A stretch of 64,000 bases of DNA from Gammaproteobacteria bacterium (GTDB lineage: Bacteria > Pseudomonadota > Gammaproteobacteria > Burkholderiales > Thiobacillaceae): contig JAHJNN010000005.1 of the NCBI GenBank assembly GCA_018820765.1, forward strand, positions 1-64,000, read 5' to 3'. The notes under the pieces are model-generated. The model was not told where the DNA came from. It ran no database searches and saw only the letters and a program-made list of their open reading frames with translations. Both the position numbers and the translations under genes were made by a program. This document shows, piece by piece, positions 46,230-55,773 of the stretch; the first letter of the stretch is position 1, and every line of letters starts with the position of its first letter.

Positions 46230-47675
46230 ATGAGCGATTTCCTCACGCTGTTCGCCCCCGCGCTGCCCGAGATTTTCGTGCTGGCGATGGTGTCGCTGAT
46301 CCTGGTGATCGACGCCGCGCTCGACGACAGCAAGCGCTACATCGCCTATGTGCTGTCGCTGGCCACCGTGGTCGGCGCGGCCTTCCTCACCGCGCGCGAT
46401 TTCTCGGCCATGCCGGTGCTGGCGCTGGGCGGTCTCTTCGTCGACGACCCGCTGGCGGACGTGCTGAAGCTCTTCCTCTATCTGAGCGTCGCCGTGGTGA
46501 TGGTCTATTCGCGCGACTACCTGCGCCAGCGCGGGCTCTACAAGGGCGAATTCTTCGTGCTGGCGCTGTTTGCGCTGCTGGGCATGATGGTGATGGTGTC
46601 GGCCAGCCATTTCCTCACGCTCTACCTCGGCCTCGAACTGCTGTCGCTGTCGCTTTATGCCATGGTCGCGCTGCAGCGCGATTCCAGCGTCGCGACCGAA
46701 GCGGCGATGAAATACTTCGTGCTGGGTGCGCTGGCGTCCGGCATGCTGCTCTACGGCATGTCGATGGTCTACGGCGTCACCGGCTCGCTGGCGCTGGGCG
46801 ACATCGCCCAGAACCTGACCGACGGCACCGACCTGCGCATTCCCCTGGTGTTCGGCATCGTCTTCATCGTCGCCGGCCTGGCCTTCAAACTGGGCGCAGT
46901 GCCGTTCCACATGTGGGTGCCCGACGTCTACCACGGCGCCCCCACCGCGATGACGCTCTTCATCGGCACCGCGCCCAAGATCGCCGCCTTCGCCTTCGTC
47001 GTGCGCATCCTGGGCCAGGGGCTGGAATCGCAGGTGGCCGAATGGCGCGACATGCTGGTGATCCTGGCGGTGCTGTCGATGGCGGTCGGCAACCTCGCGG
47101 CCATCGCGCAAAGCAATCTGAAGCGCATGTTCGCCTACTCGACCATCTCGCACATGGGCTTCATGCTGCTGGGCATCCTGGCCGGCTCGCAGAACGGCTA
47201 CGGCAGCGCGATGTTCTACGTGCTGGTGTACGCGCTGATGAGCGCGGGCGGGTTTGGCATGATCCTCTTGCTCTCGCGCGCCGGCTTCGAGGCCGACCAG
47301 CTCGACGACTTCAAGGGCCTCAACCGCCGCAGCCCGTGGCTGGCCTTCCTGATGCTGCTGCTGATGTTTTCGATGGCCGGCGTGCCGCCCACCGTCGGCT
47401 TCTACGCCAAGCTGGTCGTGCTGCAGGCGGTGGTCGAGATCGGCTACGTATGGCTGGCGGTGGCGGCGGTCCTGTTCTCGCTGATCGGTGCGTTCTACTA
47501 CCTGCGCATCGTCAAGCTGATGTATTTCGACGCCCCGCACGACACCGAAGCAATTTCCGCCTGCCCCGACGCCCGTGTCATCATGTCGGCCAACGGGCTG
47601 GCCGTGCTGGCGCTCGGCATCCTGCCGCAGCCGCTGATGGCGGTGTGCGTGTACGCCGTCGGCGCGTCGTTCTGA
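46230..47675 (+). CDS. nuoN: NADH-quinone oxidoreductase subunit N
   Basis: NuoN is the proximal antiporter-like pump and ends the operon. The 481-residue protein has the [17 protein letters not shown] motif, the [21 protein letters not shown] signature and about 14 helices. It starts nine bases after nuoM. Confidence 0.97.
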   Translation: MSDFLTLFAPALPEIFVLAMVSLILVIDAALDDSKRYIAYVLSLATVVGAAFLTARDFSAMPVLALGGLFVDDPLADVLKLFLYLSVAVVMVYSRDYLRQRGLYKGEFFVLALFALLGMMVMVSASHFLTLYLGLELLSLSLYAMVALQRDSSVATEAAMKYFVLGALASGMLLYGMSMVYGVTGSLALGDIAQNLTDGTDLRIPLVFGIVFIVAGLAFKLGAVPFHMWVPDVYHGAPTAMTLFIGTAPKIAAFAFVVRILGQGLESQVAEWRDMLVILAVLSMAVGNLAAIAQSNLKRMFAYSTISHMGFMLLGILAGSQNGYGSAMFYVLVYALMSAGGFGMILLLSRAGFEADQLDDFKGLNRRSPWLAFLMLLLMFSMAGVPPTVGFYAKLVVLQAVVEIGYVWLAVAAVLFSLIGAFYYLRIVKLMYFDAPHDTEAISACPDARVIMSANGLAVLALGILPQPLMAVCVYAVGASF

Positions 47676-47683
47676 ACCATCTC

Positions 47684-47707
47684 CGCCAGAGCAGGTCTGC
47701 TCTGGCG
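47684..47707. repeat. 11-bp perfect palindrome after nuoN
   Basis: CGCCAGAGCAG (47684-47694) and CTGCTCTGGCG (47697-47707) are perfect inverted arms around GT. TTTT follows only at about 47715, so it is a weak terminator or an mRNA 3'-end stabiliser before the DUF2818 gene. Confidence 0.6.
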
Positions 47708-47730
47708 TTACTCAGTTTTCCGGATTCATT

Positions 47731-48033
47731 GTGAACTTTTCCACCTCCCTGCTGCTGATCCTGGCCTTCGTCGCCGCCAACCTGCCGTTTCTGTTCGAGC
47801 GCATCTTCTTCGTCGCCAAGCCCAAAGTGGGCAGCAAGAATTTCGCCTGGCGGCTGCTGGAATTGGTCGTGCTATTTTTCGTGGTCGGCGGCATTGCCAT
47901 GCTGCTGGAAGGCAAGCTCGGCGATATCCACCGGCAAAACTGGGAGTTCTACGCGGTCAATGCCGCGCTGTTCGTGGTGTTTGCCTACCCGGGCTTCGTC
48001 TACCGCTATCTGTGGCGGCGGCGCGGGGCCTAA
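47731..48033 (+). CDS. DUF2818 family membrane protein
   Basis: The 100-residue protein has three hydrophobic segments (about 5-27, 45-60 and 75-93) and matches DUF2818, a small family found directly after nuoN in Betaproteobacteria. An accessory role in complex I assembly or stability is plausible from position only. Start is GTG at 47731. Confidence 0.85.
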   Translation: MNFSTSLLLILAFVAANLPFLFERIFFVAKPKVGSKNFAWRLLELVVLFFVVGGIAMLLEGKLGDIHRQNWEFYAVNAALFVVFAYPGFVYRYLWRRRGA

Positions 48034-48036
48034 GAC

Positions 48037-48261
48037 ATGAACACTCAGGAATTCACCCTGCGCGGCGAACACGTCGCGCTGTGCGACCTGCTCAAACTCA
48101 CCGGCATCGCCGACAGCGGCGGGCAGGGCAAGCTCATGATCGCCAATGGCGAGGTCAGCGTCGACGGCAAGCCTGAAAGCCGCAAGACGGCGAAGATCCG
48201 TGCCGGGCAGACGGTGACCTGCCTCGGGCAGGCGGTCAGGGTTCTGCCGGCCGAAGCCTAA
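48037..48261 (+). CDS. S4-domain RNA-binding protein (YbcJ-like)
   Basis: The 74-residue protein is a lone S4 domain: EHVALCDLLKLTGIADSGGQ, then KLMIANGEVSVDGKPESRKTAKIRAGQTV. Such proteins bind RNA, probably in ribosome biogenesis or translation; the specific target is unknown. The start is three bases after DUF2818 and the end overlaps the convergent small gene by four bases. Confidence 0.88.
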   Translation: MNTQEFTLRGEHVALCDLLKLTGIADSGGQGKLMIANGEVSVDGKPESRKTAKIRAGQTVTCLGQAVRVLPAEA

Positions 48262-48527
48262 AGAAAACAGAAGAAAAAACGCCCGGAATCGAATTCCACC
48301 GCCAGCCGTGCACCGCGGTTGAGCGCATAGTCCCACGATCCCTTGGTGGCGCAGCCTACATGGCATTCGCTCACCCCCGCAGGCGATTCGAGATCGCGTT
48401 CGCGGTCGTACCAGCTCAACAACATCGTGTCTTCACCCAGTTGCTGTTGGGCGATCGTCGTCGCCAGCTTCAGCGCGGCATTGAAGTCGAGGCCGAGTTC
48501 GCGGGTGTCGAGGCGCAGCGTTTTCAA
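48258..48527 (-). CDS. Small hypothetical protein, AF1514/DUF5619-like
   Basis: About 89 residues, with a conserved-looking core [27 protein letters not shown] and the ending [22 protein letters not shown]. This resembles a small family of unknown function first named from Archaeoglobus AF1514; I recall it rather than verified it. The best start is TTG at 48527, which overlaps the mutS stop (TTGA), implying translation coupled to mutS. No ATG or GTG is available in this frame nearby. The two Cys and one His could bind metal. Confidence 0.6.
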   Translation of the reverse strand: MKTLRLDTRELGLDFNAALKLATTIAQQQLGEDTMLLSWYDRERDLESPAGVSECHVGCATKGSWDYALNRGARLAVEFDSGRFFFCFL

Positions 48528-51088
48528 AGAGACGTATCCGTCAGCGCCTTCAATGCGTAGAGCATATCCAGTGCCGCTTTCGGCGTGAGCGTGTCGGGGT
48601 CGAGTTCGCGCAGCTGGTCGAGCGCGGGATGCGGCGGCGGTTCGTCGTTGGGCAGGTGGGCGGCGAACAGGTCGCCCTGCGGGCCGGGCTGCAGCTGGGC
48701 GTCCTCGAGTTCGCGCAGGTGGCGGCGTGCCGCATGGATGACGGGGCTCGGCACGCCGGCCAGGCGCGCGACCTGGATGCCGTAGCTCTGCGAGGCCGGG
48801 CCTTCCTCCACCGCGTGCAGGAATACCAGGTCGGCGCCGTGTTCCTTGGCGTCGAGATGCACGTTGGCGAGTTGGCGGAATTCCTGCGCCAGCTGGGTCA
48901 GTTCGAAATAGTGGGTGGCGAACAGCGTGAACGCGCGGGTGGCGGTGACCAGATGGCGCGCCACCGCCCACGCCAGCGCCAAGCCGTCGAAGGTCGAGGT
49001 GCCGCGGCCGATTTCGTCCAGCAGCACGAGGCTGCTGGCGCTGGCGTTGTGCAGGATGTGCGCGGTCTCGGTCATTTCGACCATGAAGGTCGAGCGTCCG
49101 CCCGCCAAATCGTCGGACGCGCCGATGCGGGTGAAGATCTGATCGACGTCGCCGATCCTGGCCGAATTCGCGGGGACCCACAGGCCGCAGCAGGCCATGA
49201 GCGTCACCAGCGCCACCTGCCGCATGTAGGTCGACTTGCCGCCCATGTTGGGGCCGGTGATCAAGAGCATCTGGCGGCTTCGGGTCAGGCTCACGTCGTT
49301 GGGAATGAAGTGCGCCACCTGCGCCTCGACCACCGGATGGCGGCCGCCGCGGATGACGATGCCAGGCTCCTCGCTGTACTCGGGCGGGTTGAGCCTGAGC
49401 GTGCCCGCGCGCTCGGCCTGGCTCGCCAGCACGTCGATCTCGGCGAGCGCCGCGGCAATCGACAGCAGATCCGGCACATGCGGCGTCAGCGAGTCGAGCA
49501 GCGCCTCGAACAGCGCCTTTTCGCGCGCCAGCGCGCGGTCCTGCGCCGACAGCGCCTTGTCCTCGAAGGCCTTGAGTTCCGGCGTGATGTAGCGCTCGGC
49601 GTTTTTCAGCGTCTGGCGGCGGCGGTAATCGTCGGGTACCGGCGTCTTGTCCGCCTGCGCGCGGCTGACCTCGATGTAGAAGCCGTGCACCTTGTTGTAT
49701 TCAACTTTCAGATTTCCGATGCCGGAACGCGCACGCTCGCGCGTTTCCAGTTCCAGCAGGAAGGCGCCGGCGTCGCGCGTCAGCGCGCGCAGCTCGTCGA
49801 GGTCGGCGTCGTAACCGTCGGCGATGACGCCGCCTTCGCGCAGCACACTGGCGGGCTCGGGCTGGATGGCGCGCGCCAGCAGGGCATGCAGGTCGGGGCG
49901 GGCGGCGAGCGCGGCCTGCAGCGCCGACAGGCGCGCGCGGTCATCGGGTAAGGCCGCAGCGAGATCGGGCAAGAGCGCCAAGGTGTCGCGCAGGCCGGAG
50001 AGGTCGCGCGGACGCGCATTCTTCAGCGCGATGCGGCCGCTGATGCGTTCGACGTCGGCGCAGCTTTTCAGCAGGCGGGTAAGCGCGGCGGCGCTGTCGG
50101 GCCGCTCGGCCAGCACGCCGATGGCATCGCGCCGCTGACTCAGGATTTCGCGGTCGCGCAGCGGATGGTGCAGCCAGTGGCGCAGCAGGCGCGTGCCCAT
50201 GCCGGTGGCGGTGGTGTCGAGCACCGACAGCAGGGTCGGCGCCGCTTCGCCGCGCAGGGCTTCGGTGAGTTCCAGATTGCGCCGGGTGGCGGCGTCGAGC
50301 TGGACGAAGTCGCTGTCGCGCTCGGCGCAGATGGACTGGATGTGCGGCAGCGCGGTGCGCTGGGTGGTCTGGATGTAGTCGAGCAGGGCACCGGCGGCGG
50401 CAATCGCCAGGGGAAGGTCCGCCACGCCGAAGCCGGCGAGGTCGCGGCTGCCGAATTGCTGCGCCAGCCGGGTCTGAGCGCCGGTCGAATCGAACTGCCA
50501 CGGGGCGAGGCGGCGTACCGCACAATGGGCGCCGTTGAGTGCGAAGTCATCGGGCGCCAGGATTTCCGCCGGCCGCACGCGCGCCAGCAGGGCCGGCAGG
50601 GCGGCCACGTTGACTTCGGTGACCTGGAAGCGTCCGGCGGCGAGATTGAGCCAGGCCACGCCGAGTGTTTCTGCACCCGGTGCGACCGCAAGAATCAGCG
50701 TGTCGCGCGTCTCGTCCAGCAGCCCGGAATCGGTCAGCGTGCCCGGCGTGACGATGCGCGACACTTGCCGTTCGACCGGGCCTTTGCTGGTGGCTGGGTC
50801 GCCCACCTGCTCGGCGATCACCACCGATTCGCCCAGCTTCAGCAAGCGCGCCAGATATTGCTCAGCACTGTGGTAGGGCACGCCGGCCATCTTGATCGGG
50901 CTGCCGGCCGAGGCGCCGCGGGTGGTGAGCGTGATGTTCAGCAGCCGCGCGGCCTTTTCGGCGTCGTCGTAGAACAGCTCGTAGAAGTCGCCCATGCGGT
51001 AGAACAGCAGCATGTCGGGATGCTGCGCCTTGATGCCCAGGTACTGCTGCATCATCGGCGTGTGCGTTGAGAAATCTATTTTACCCAT
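48524..51088 (-). CDS. mutS: DNA mismatch repair protein MutS
   Basis: MutS recognises mismatches and recruits MutL. The 854-residue protein has the N-terminal mismatch-binding Phe-x-Glu ([11 protein letters not shown], about 30-40, F38/E40), the clamp and lever domains and the ATPase Walker [12 protein letters not shown] with the [12 protein letters not shown] motif. It is intact. I chose the ATG at 51088; an in-frame TTG three codons earlier is possible. No SD is visible. The start lies 23 bases after the stop of an ICE integrase on the same strand, so the native promoter has probably been displaced. Confidence 0.97.
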   Translation of the reverse strand: MGKIDFSTHTPMMQQYLGIKAQHPDMLLFYRMGDFYELFYDDAEKAARLLNITLTTRGASAGSPIKMAGVPYHSAEQYLARLLKLGESVVIAEQVGDPATSKGPVERQVSRIVTPGTLTDSGLLDETRDTLILAVAPGAETLGVAWLNLAAGRFQVTEVNVAALPALLARVRPAEILAPDDFALNGAHCAVRRLAPWQFDSTGAQTRLAQQFGSRDLAGFGVADLPLAIAAAGALLDYIQTTQRTALPHIQSICAERDSDFVQLDAATRRNLELTEALRGEAAPTLLSVLDTTATGMGTRLLRHWLHHPLRDREILSQRRDAIGVLAERPDSAAALTRLLKSCADVERISGRIALKNARPRDLSGLRDTLALLPDLAAALPDDRARLSALQAALAARPDLHALLARAIQPEPASVLREGGVIADGYDADLDELRALTRDAGAFLLELETRERARSGIGNLKVEYNKVHGFYIEVSRAQADKTPVPDDYRRRQTLKNAERYITPELKAFEDKALSAQDRALAREKALFEALLDSLTPHVPDLLSIAAALAEIDVLASQAERAGTLRLNPPEYSEEPGIVIRGGRHPVVEAQVAHFIPNDVSLTRSRQMLLITGPNMGGKSTYMRQVALVTLMACCGLWVPANSARIGDVDQIFTRIGASDDLAGGRSTFMVEMTETAHILHNASASSLVLLDEIGRGTSTFDGLALAWAVARHLVTATRAFTLFATHYFELTQLAQEFRQLANVHLDAKEHGADLVFLHAVEEGPASQSYGIQVARLAGVPSPVIHAARRHLRELEDAQLQPGPQGDLFAAHLPNDEPPPHPALDQLRELDPDTLTPKAALDMLYALKALTDTSL

Positions 51089-51111
51089 TAAAATCAATCA
51101 TTTGTATTGTT

Positions 51112-52368
51112 TTATTGTTTTTTTTGGGGCAAATTTGGGGCAATTTGCACGAGTTTTTTCATGCCCTGCCAGATACGCCCCAGCTCTCTGGGGGACTCCG
51201 AATCTATCCAGCGGCCATAGACTTTCACGAGCATCGAGTAGTCACTGTGCCCCATCTGGTTGGCGATGAAGGCCAAGTTGCCGCGTGCCGTGAGGTTCCA
51301 GCATGCATAAGTGTGGCGGGTCTGGTAAGGCGGGCGATGCCGGACCTCGGCGCGCCGGGTTAAGTTGCTCCACTTTGTGTTCCATGCGCTAGGCACGTAC
51401 CAAGCATTCACGTTGGTCTTGCGCGCCTGCGTCTTCGGCGACAACAGCAGTCGCGCGCGATCAACCCGCGACTCATGTCGATTTAGCCAGACTTCCAAGT
51501 CTATCGCATCGCGCGTCAACGCATCTTCGATCAGTACCTTGAGTGCAGCTTGTGCCGGCGGGAACAGCAGGATGGTCCGTTCCTTGTTCGTCTTCGGAAT
51601 CTTGAACGTGAGCGACTGCGTGACCGAGCGCCGCACCGTCAGCTTGCTCAAATCGGTGGTAATGTCCTCCACAGCGAGCCCGCACAACTCACCCGGCCGC
51701 AGGCCCGTGTAGAACGCGAGTGTCACCGAGGCTGCGTCCACCGGGTGTAGACAACCTTTAGTTATCAGCGCGTTGTACTCCTGATAGGTGAACGGGTCCG
51801 GGTCCTTGTTGCTCTTGGTGAAGCGAGTGCAGTGCTTGGCCAAGCCTTCGGCGCAGAAGTGGTTCTGCTCGCACCAGTAGAGAAATCCTGCGAATGTAGC
51901 GAGGTAGTGGTTTACGGTTGAGACGGCCCGCGTCTCGATCAAGTCCACGCGCAATTGCTGGATGTCTGCCGGGATCAGGGCATCGGCCAAGCGGTTCCGT
52001 CCGATGGTGTTGAGGCAGGCGTTGAGCGCCACCTGGTAGCGGTTCTGTGTTTCGGCAGTGATGTCCACTGCCTTGAGCGGCATGTACCGTTCTGACAGGT
52101 CGCCAAGACGCTTGCTTGCGGTGCCAGCTTGATCACTTTGCCGCGAATGAGGGAAAAACTCTGACTCGTCGTAGGCCCCCGTCTTGAGCGCATACATGGC
52201 GGCGTTGCGAAGGCGAGACGCATGTTTCAGGTTTGCCTTGGTTGGCTCGATACCCAGCGTGTGGCGATGGCGCACTCCCTTGTGCATGAACACCACACGA
52301 ATCGATTTCCCATGCACTTCGATGCCTGGAAGATTGCTAGTCATCACGGTATCCATCTGCGCCGCCAT
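51112..52368 (-). CDS. int: Tyrosine-type site-specific integrase
   Basis: The 418-residue recombinase has an N-terminal arm-type DNA-binding domain (about 13-65, DUF3596-like), a core-binding SAM-like domain (about 88-180) and a catalytic domain. Catalytic residues visible are R224 (TGLRPGEL), R351/H352 (TRHTYA), H374 (MGHSD) and Y384 (KVYGRW). The residue three before R351, usually His, is Tyr348. I chose the ATG at 52368 because GGGAG is five bases upstream; the ATG one codon earlier is possible. Its stop is 23 bases from mutS. Confidence 0.95.
   Translation of the reverse strand: MAAQMDTVMTSNLPGIEVHGKSIRVVFMHKGVRHRHTLGIEPTKANLKHASRLRNAAMYALKTGAYDESEFFPHSRQSDQAGTASKRLGDLSERYMPLKAVDITAETQNRYQVALNACLNTIGRNRLADALIPADIQQLRVDLIETRAVSTVNHYLATFAGFLYWCEQNHFCAEGLAKHCTRFTKSNKDPDPFTYQEYNALITKGCLHPVDAASVTLAFYTGLRPGELCGLAVEDITTDLSKLTVRRSVTQSLTFKIPKTNKERTILLFPPAQAALKVLIEDALTRDAIDLEVWLNRHESRVDRARLLLSPKTQARKTNVNAWYVPSAWNTKWSNLTRRAEVRHRPPYQTRHTYACWNLTARGNLAFIANQMGHSDYSMLVKVYGRWIDSESPRELGRIWQGMKKLVQIAPNLPQKKQ
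51123..51143. repeat. TTTGGGGCAA direct repeat at the integrase 3' end
   Basis: TTTGGGGCAA occurs at 51123-51132 and again at 51134-51143, 11 bases apart, within the last codons of int and close to the mutS junction. One-turn spacing suggests integrase arm or core binding sites. Confidence 0.45.
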
Positions 52369-52414
52369 CATCACTCCCCCGAATTCACGCTTGGTTGTTC
52401 CTGTCGTTGGCTTG

Positions 52415-52651
52415 TTACTTGCGTCTTTCTCGTCCGGTCTTGAGCTTGAACAGCTCAAACAGTCCGGGATGCATCTTGCGATCCCCAGCCTCCCACTGCT
52501 GCCAAGTACGCAACGACGCATGCACCACATCGCCGGCTTCCGTTTGTGTCAAACCCGCCGCAGTTCGGGCTGCACGGATGTCATCAGGCACTGGGGGCAT
52601 GGCGGTTGTCGAAGCCGCAACGTTGTTGCGCCGGTTGATTGAGTGGGGCAT
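52415..52651 (-). CDS. XRE-family (helix-turn-helix) regulator
   Basis: The 78-residue protein has a Cro/CI-type helix-turn-helix (DIRAARTAAGLTQTEAGDVVHASLRTWQQWEAG, about 23-56). It lies 46 bases upstream of the integrase start on the same strand and about 70 bases downstream of a strong promoter whose spacer is a 19-base palindrome. It is probably an autorepressor that also controls int. No SD is visible at the ATG 52651; an internal ATG at residue 18 is possible. Confidence 0.82.
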   Translation of the reverse strand: MPHSINRRNNVAASTTAMPPVPDDIRAARTAAGLTQTEAGDVVHASLRTWQQWEAGDRKMHPGLFELFKLKTGRERRK

Positions 52652-52722
52652 GGTGTGGATCTATGGGCGCCATCCTGCCTGGCAGGACATGACGCCTGCG
52701 TCGACCGTTGGCAACGGGGATG

Positions 52723-52751
52723 GTTATACGCTCATTGAGCGTATTAGACAA
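52723..52751 (-). promoter_or_regulatory. Promoter with palindromic operator for the XRE-int unit
   Basis: On the minus strand, TTGTCT (52751..52746), exactly 17 bases and TATAAC (52728..52723) form a strong sigma70 promoter. The spacer and -10 are covered by a 19-base palindrome with perfect nine-base arms, ATACGCTCA (52726-52734) and TGAGCGTAT (52736-52744). A repressor bound here would block RNA polymerase. Confidence 0.75.
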
Positions 52752-52820
52752 CAGCACTGTCGCAGGGCTGCTCCCAGTAGGGAAGCGCCCCAAGTAGGTT
52801 AACGTGAACAACTGATGGCA

Positions 52821-53024
52821 TCAATTCGCAGCCAGTTGTCTGCCGCTTTCCACCCAGCGCTCAAATTCATCTACGTTCACAAAAATGCGGCCATCCGGCG
52901 CTTTGCGCCAGATACGGCCTTGCATCCATGTGCCGTTCTTGACCTTGTGGCGCACCGCGTCTTCACTGTATCCGGTGATCTCTGCCAATCGATTGATCAG
53001 CACCCATCGACTTGGGTTGCTCAT
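52821..53024 (-). CDS. AlpA/excisionase-type DNA-binding protein
   Basis: The 67-residue protein begins MSNPSRWVLINRLAEITGYSEDAVRHKVKNG, a MerR-like winged helix typical of AlpA regulators and excisionases. The remainder is a short wing with IWRKAPDGRIFVNVDEFERWVESG. The ATG at 53024 has GGAG at six bases; the frame is open further upstream without such signal. Position between trbI and int suggests it directs excision of the element. Confidence 0.8.
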   Translation of the reverse strand: MSNPSRWVLINRLAEITGYSEDAVRHKVKNGTWMQGRIWRKAPDGRIFVNVDEFERWVESGRQLAAN

Positions 53025-53222
53025 GTTCCGCTCCATGGGTGTGCCGGTTCGGCTCGGATTGGGGCTGTCATCGGCAATTACGTCTGTCGATATGGTCTCG
53101 CCGATCTCCATTTCCGAAAACCTGCTTGGGCGTGCATGGGCGTACGCCGGGCGTGGATTGCTTTTGCGCTGCGCATTCGCCGTCAGACCAGGCTGGTGTT
53201 TGAGGCAGAGAGGCATGCCTAG

Positions 53223-53486
53223 CTAGGGGTTCGATTCTGGTATTGGCCGTGATGCTGGCGCTCCTTTCGCGAACGACTTCCTGAATCCCCGATCCCGTGC
53301 CATGAACGCTTCGAGCATGTGCGGGATCAGCGTCGCAGCTTCAATTGGCTCGCCATAGGTCTGAGCATGCAGCGCGGCGTAGCGCTCCAACTCTGTCTTT
53401 AACACCACGGTCAAGGTGATGGTCAACTTCACCGTCTCGGTTTTCGGCAGCGGACCCAGCCGCAGCTTGCTTCTGGACTCACTCAT
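53223..53486 (-). CDS. DUF2274 family protein
   Basis: The 87-residue protein matches DUF2274, which regularly follows trbI in trb-type ICEs. It contains KLTITLTVVLKTELERYAALHA (about 20-41), resembling a ribbon-helix-helix segment, so it may bind DNA. Its ATG overlaps the trbI stop. Confidence 0.85.
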   Translation of the reverse strand: MSESRSKLRLGPLPKTETVKLTITLTVVLKTELERYAALHAQTYGEPIEAATLIPHMLEAFMARDRGFRKSFAKGAPASRPIPESNP

Positions 53487-54757
53487 TGCGATGCTCCCCT
53501 CTGGAAGAACAGCGGCTGGTACGGCCGCAGGATCAGATCCTTGTTCACCATGACCCGCACCGGGAAACCGGGCCGGATGGTGAGCGTCGGCTGGATGCTT
53601 GCATTGCGTTTGGTGATCTCCTGGCCGACCTGGTTCATGGTGTCCTGCGCGCTCTGGCGAACGGCGATGGTGACGCTACCGGTGCTGCCGCTGTTGCTGG
53701 GTGCGGCCAGTTCAGAACCGACTCCGAGCAGCGTGGACAACGCCGCGCCGGCGAGGATGCGATCCCAGTGCCAATCGACTCCATCCTCCAGCCCGGCATA
53801 GCCCGCCGGGTCGATGCCGGGCAAGCGGTCGAGCGAAATCGACGAAGTATCGGGCAGGATCAACCGCGTCCACACCAGCAACACGCGCCGCTGGCCGAAT
53901 GAAACCTGACTGTCATAGCGGCCGATCAGCCGCGAGCCCTGGGGAATCAGCAGGAAGCGACCCGTAGCCGTGTCGTAGACCGCCTCGGTGACGTTGGCGA
54001 TGACCTGCCCCGGCAGGTCGGAGTTGATCCCCGTCACCAGCGCCGCCGGAATGACGGTGCCCGCCATCACCTGGTAGGGCGAGGACGGAGGGTGCAGTCT
54101 GGCGGGATTACGGGTGGCGCTGTCGCCCCCATTGGCGACGAAGGCCTGTTTCTGTGCCTGCTGGTTCTGCGCCGCCGTCGGGTCGGTCGGCTGCGTGGAT
54201 GCAGCTGCCATCGGATTGAACGGCTGGTTGCCAGAGACGGTCTCGGGCATGGCCGTACTCGCAGTGGGCGGCGGTGCCGGCTTCACTGCACTGCCGCTCC
54301 GAAAGAACACTCCCGAGCGTGCTGCCTCCTCGATATCGCCCGGCTGCGCCATGCGCCCAGACTGCACGGGACGGGTGTACTCGCCAGTTTTGGCATTGTG
54401 CTGCGCATGTACGATGGCGGGTCCCAGGTCGCCCGGCAACGGCTCGCCCAATACCAGTACTGGTTTCGGTGGGGGCGGCACCTTGGAATAGTCCGCTGGC
54501 AACTGGTCGAGGTGATCGGTATGCGAGACGCGATCCACGTTGTACAGCTCGGTGGCCGGGTTGCGTTCGCGTGGGTGCGGTTGCAAGGACCATAGCGTAG
54601 CGCCCAGGACGATCGCGCCCAGTGTTCCCGCGAGCACGGCCAGCATGCGCCGGTTGAGCCGCGTGACCGGACGCGGCGGCGCGCGCAAGCTCAAGGTATC
54701 CGGGTCGACCTTATTAGTCCCGTCTGGTGACATTTGTGGCGTGGCGGGCGTGCTCAT
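53483..54757 (-). CDS. trbI: Conjugal transfer protein TrbI (VirB10-like)
   Basis: TrbI spans both membranes and couples ATPases to the outer-membrane pore. The 424-residue protein has a cytoplasmic N-terminus, one membrane helix (about 37-57), a Pro/Gln-rich periplasmic linker and a VirB10 beta-barrel domain (about 225-424) with YQVMAGTVIPAALVTGINSDLPGQV. It follows trbG by two bases. Confidence 0.95.
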   Translation of the reverse strand: MSTPATPQMSPDGTNKVDPDTLSLRAPPRPVTRLNRRMLAVLAGTLGAIVLGATLWSLQPHPRERNPATELYNVDRVSHTDHLDQLPADYSKVPPPPKPVLVLGEPLPGDLGPAIVHAQHNAKTGEYTRPVQSGRMAQPGDIEEAARSGVFFRSGSAVKPAPPPTASTAMPETVSGNQPFNPMAAASTQPTDPTAAQNQQAQKQAFVANGGDSATRNPARLHPPSSPYQVMAGTVIPAALVTGINSDLPGQVIANVTEAVYDTATGRFLLIPQGSRLIGRYDSQVSFGQRRVLLVWTRLILPDTSSISLDRLPGIDPAGYAGLEDGVDWHWDRILAGAALSTLLGVGSELAAPSNSGSTGSVTIAVRQSAQDTMNQVGQEITKRNASIQPTLTIRPGFPVRVMVNKDLILRPYQPLFFQRGASQ

Positions 54758-54759
54758 GC

Positions 54760-55773
54760 TCAGTGACTCCGCGCCGTGCTGACCACGCCATCGGTGCGCT
54801 CGATGCGCACGACAGCGGCCTTGTCCGCGCCCAACCGCAACTCTGCCGCACCGAACAACCGATCCACCACGTAGTAGGGCGAGCGGAAGCGGTAGTTGAC
54901 GAGCTGGCCATCGCCCTGCTGCCCGATCACGAACAGCGGCGGCAGCTCGCCCTGCGCGATGCCGGCGGGGAACTGGATATAGACCCGCTCGCCGTCATCG
55001 AAGGCACGTAGCGGCTTCCACGGCGGGCTGTCGCCGGTGATGGCGTAACGGAACCTGATCTGCTCCAGCGACAAGCCCGAGTCCACCGGCGCTGCCGCTT
55101 GGGCCAGCTCCGCCCGTTTCTGCAACGCCAGCATGCGGTCCTTCGGGTAGTCCCACGAGGCCGAGGCCATCCACGCCTGCGGCGTCGACGATAGTTCGAG
55201 CAGGTAGGTGCGGCGGTTGGTGGTGATGACCAGATTGGTCTTCAAGCCGACGCGCGTGGGCTTCACGAGAATGTTCACGCGCAGACTGGCACCCGTGCCG
55301 CTGGTCGTGTCGCCGACGATCCAGCGCACCGTATCACCGGCCGAGACCGTCACCAGTTCCTCACCCTGCTGCAAGGTGATGACGGTGACGCGACCAGGAC
55401 TCGTGTAGAGCTGATACAGCGCGCCATCGCTGTAGGGCCAGACCTGGATCGCGTTGACGTAGTCCTCTCGGCTGGGGGGCACGCGCGCTTCGGCGTTGGC
55501 GCGCGTCACATCGGCCTTCTCGTCGGGCGGTTCGGCGATGGGCTTGTCCTCGGGCGTATCACCCAAAGGCTTCAACTGCCCGGGTAGCGGCAGGGGTTTG
55601 GGCACTTCGACCACCTCGATGGGCCTGGGTGGCTCCGGCAGCGCGTGCGCCGCGATGGGTACGTCCAGCGTGATGTCAGGCGGCGGTTTGCCGCGCGTAG
55701 CGCAGCCGGTGGCGGTTACCAGAGTGGCACTCAGGATCAGCGGCAATACGTGATTATGGATTGGGGTTTTCAT
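54760..55773 (-). CDS. trbG: Conjugal transfer protein TrbG (VirB9-like)
   Basis: TrbG is the outer-membrane-associated core subunit. The 337-residue protein has a lipoprotein-type signal (LVTATGC, Cys about 24), a Pro-rich stretch and a VirB9 domain (about 115-337) with the typical YSDGALYQLYTSPGRVT. The start overlaps the trbF stop (ATGA). Confidence 0.94.
   Translation of the reverse strand: MKTPIHNHVLPLILSATLVTATGCATRGKPPPDITLDVPIAAHALPEPPRPIEVVEVPKPLPLPGQLKPLGDTPEDKPIAEPPDEKADVTRANAEARVPPSREDYVNAIQVWPYSDGALYQLYTSPGRVTVITLQQGEELVTVSAGDTVRWIVGDTTSGTGASLRVNILVKPTRVGLKTNLVITTNRRTYLLELSSTPQAWMASASWDYPKDRMLALQKRAELAQAAAPVDSGLSLEQIRFRYAITGDSPPWKPLRAFDDGERVYIQFPAGIAQGELPPLFVIGQQGDGQLVNYRFRSPYYVVDRLFGAAELRLGADKAAVVRIERTDGVVSTARSH

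Noticed and set aside
44706..47540. A 944-codon open frame antisense to nuoM and nuoN
   Set aside because: The product is an Arg/His/Gln/Asp-rich string without domains; the plus strand encodes complete nuo subunits.
51154..51162. TTTTTTCAT near the integrase end, resembling the TTTTTCAT attachment core of Tn4371-family ICEs
   Set aside because: It lies inside the integrase coding sequence, about 40 bases before the stop, so using it as the boundary would cut the integrase. I treat it as coincidence unless the far end carries the same string.
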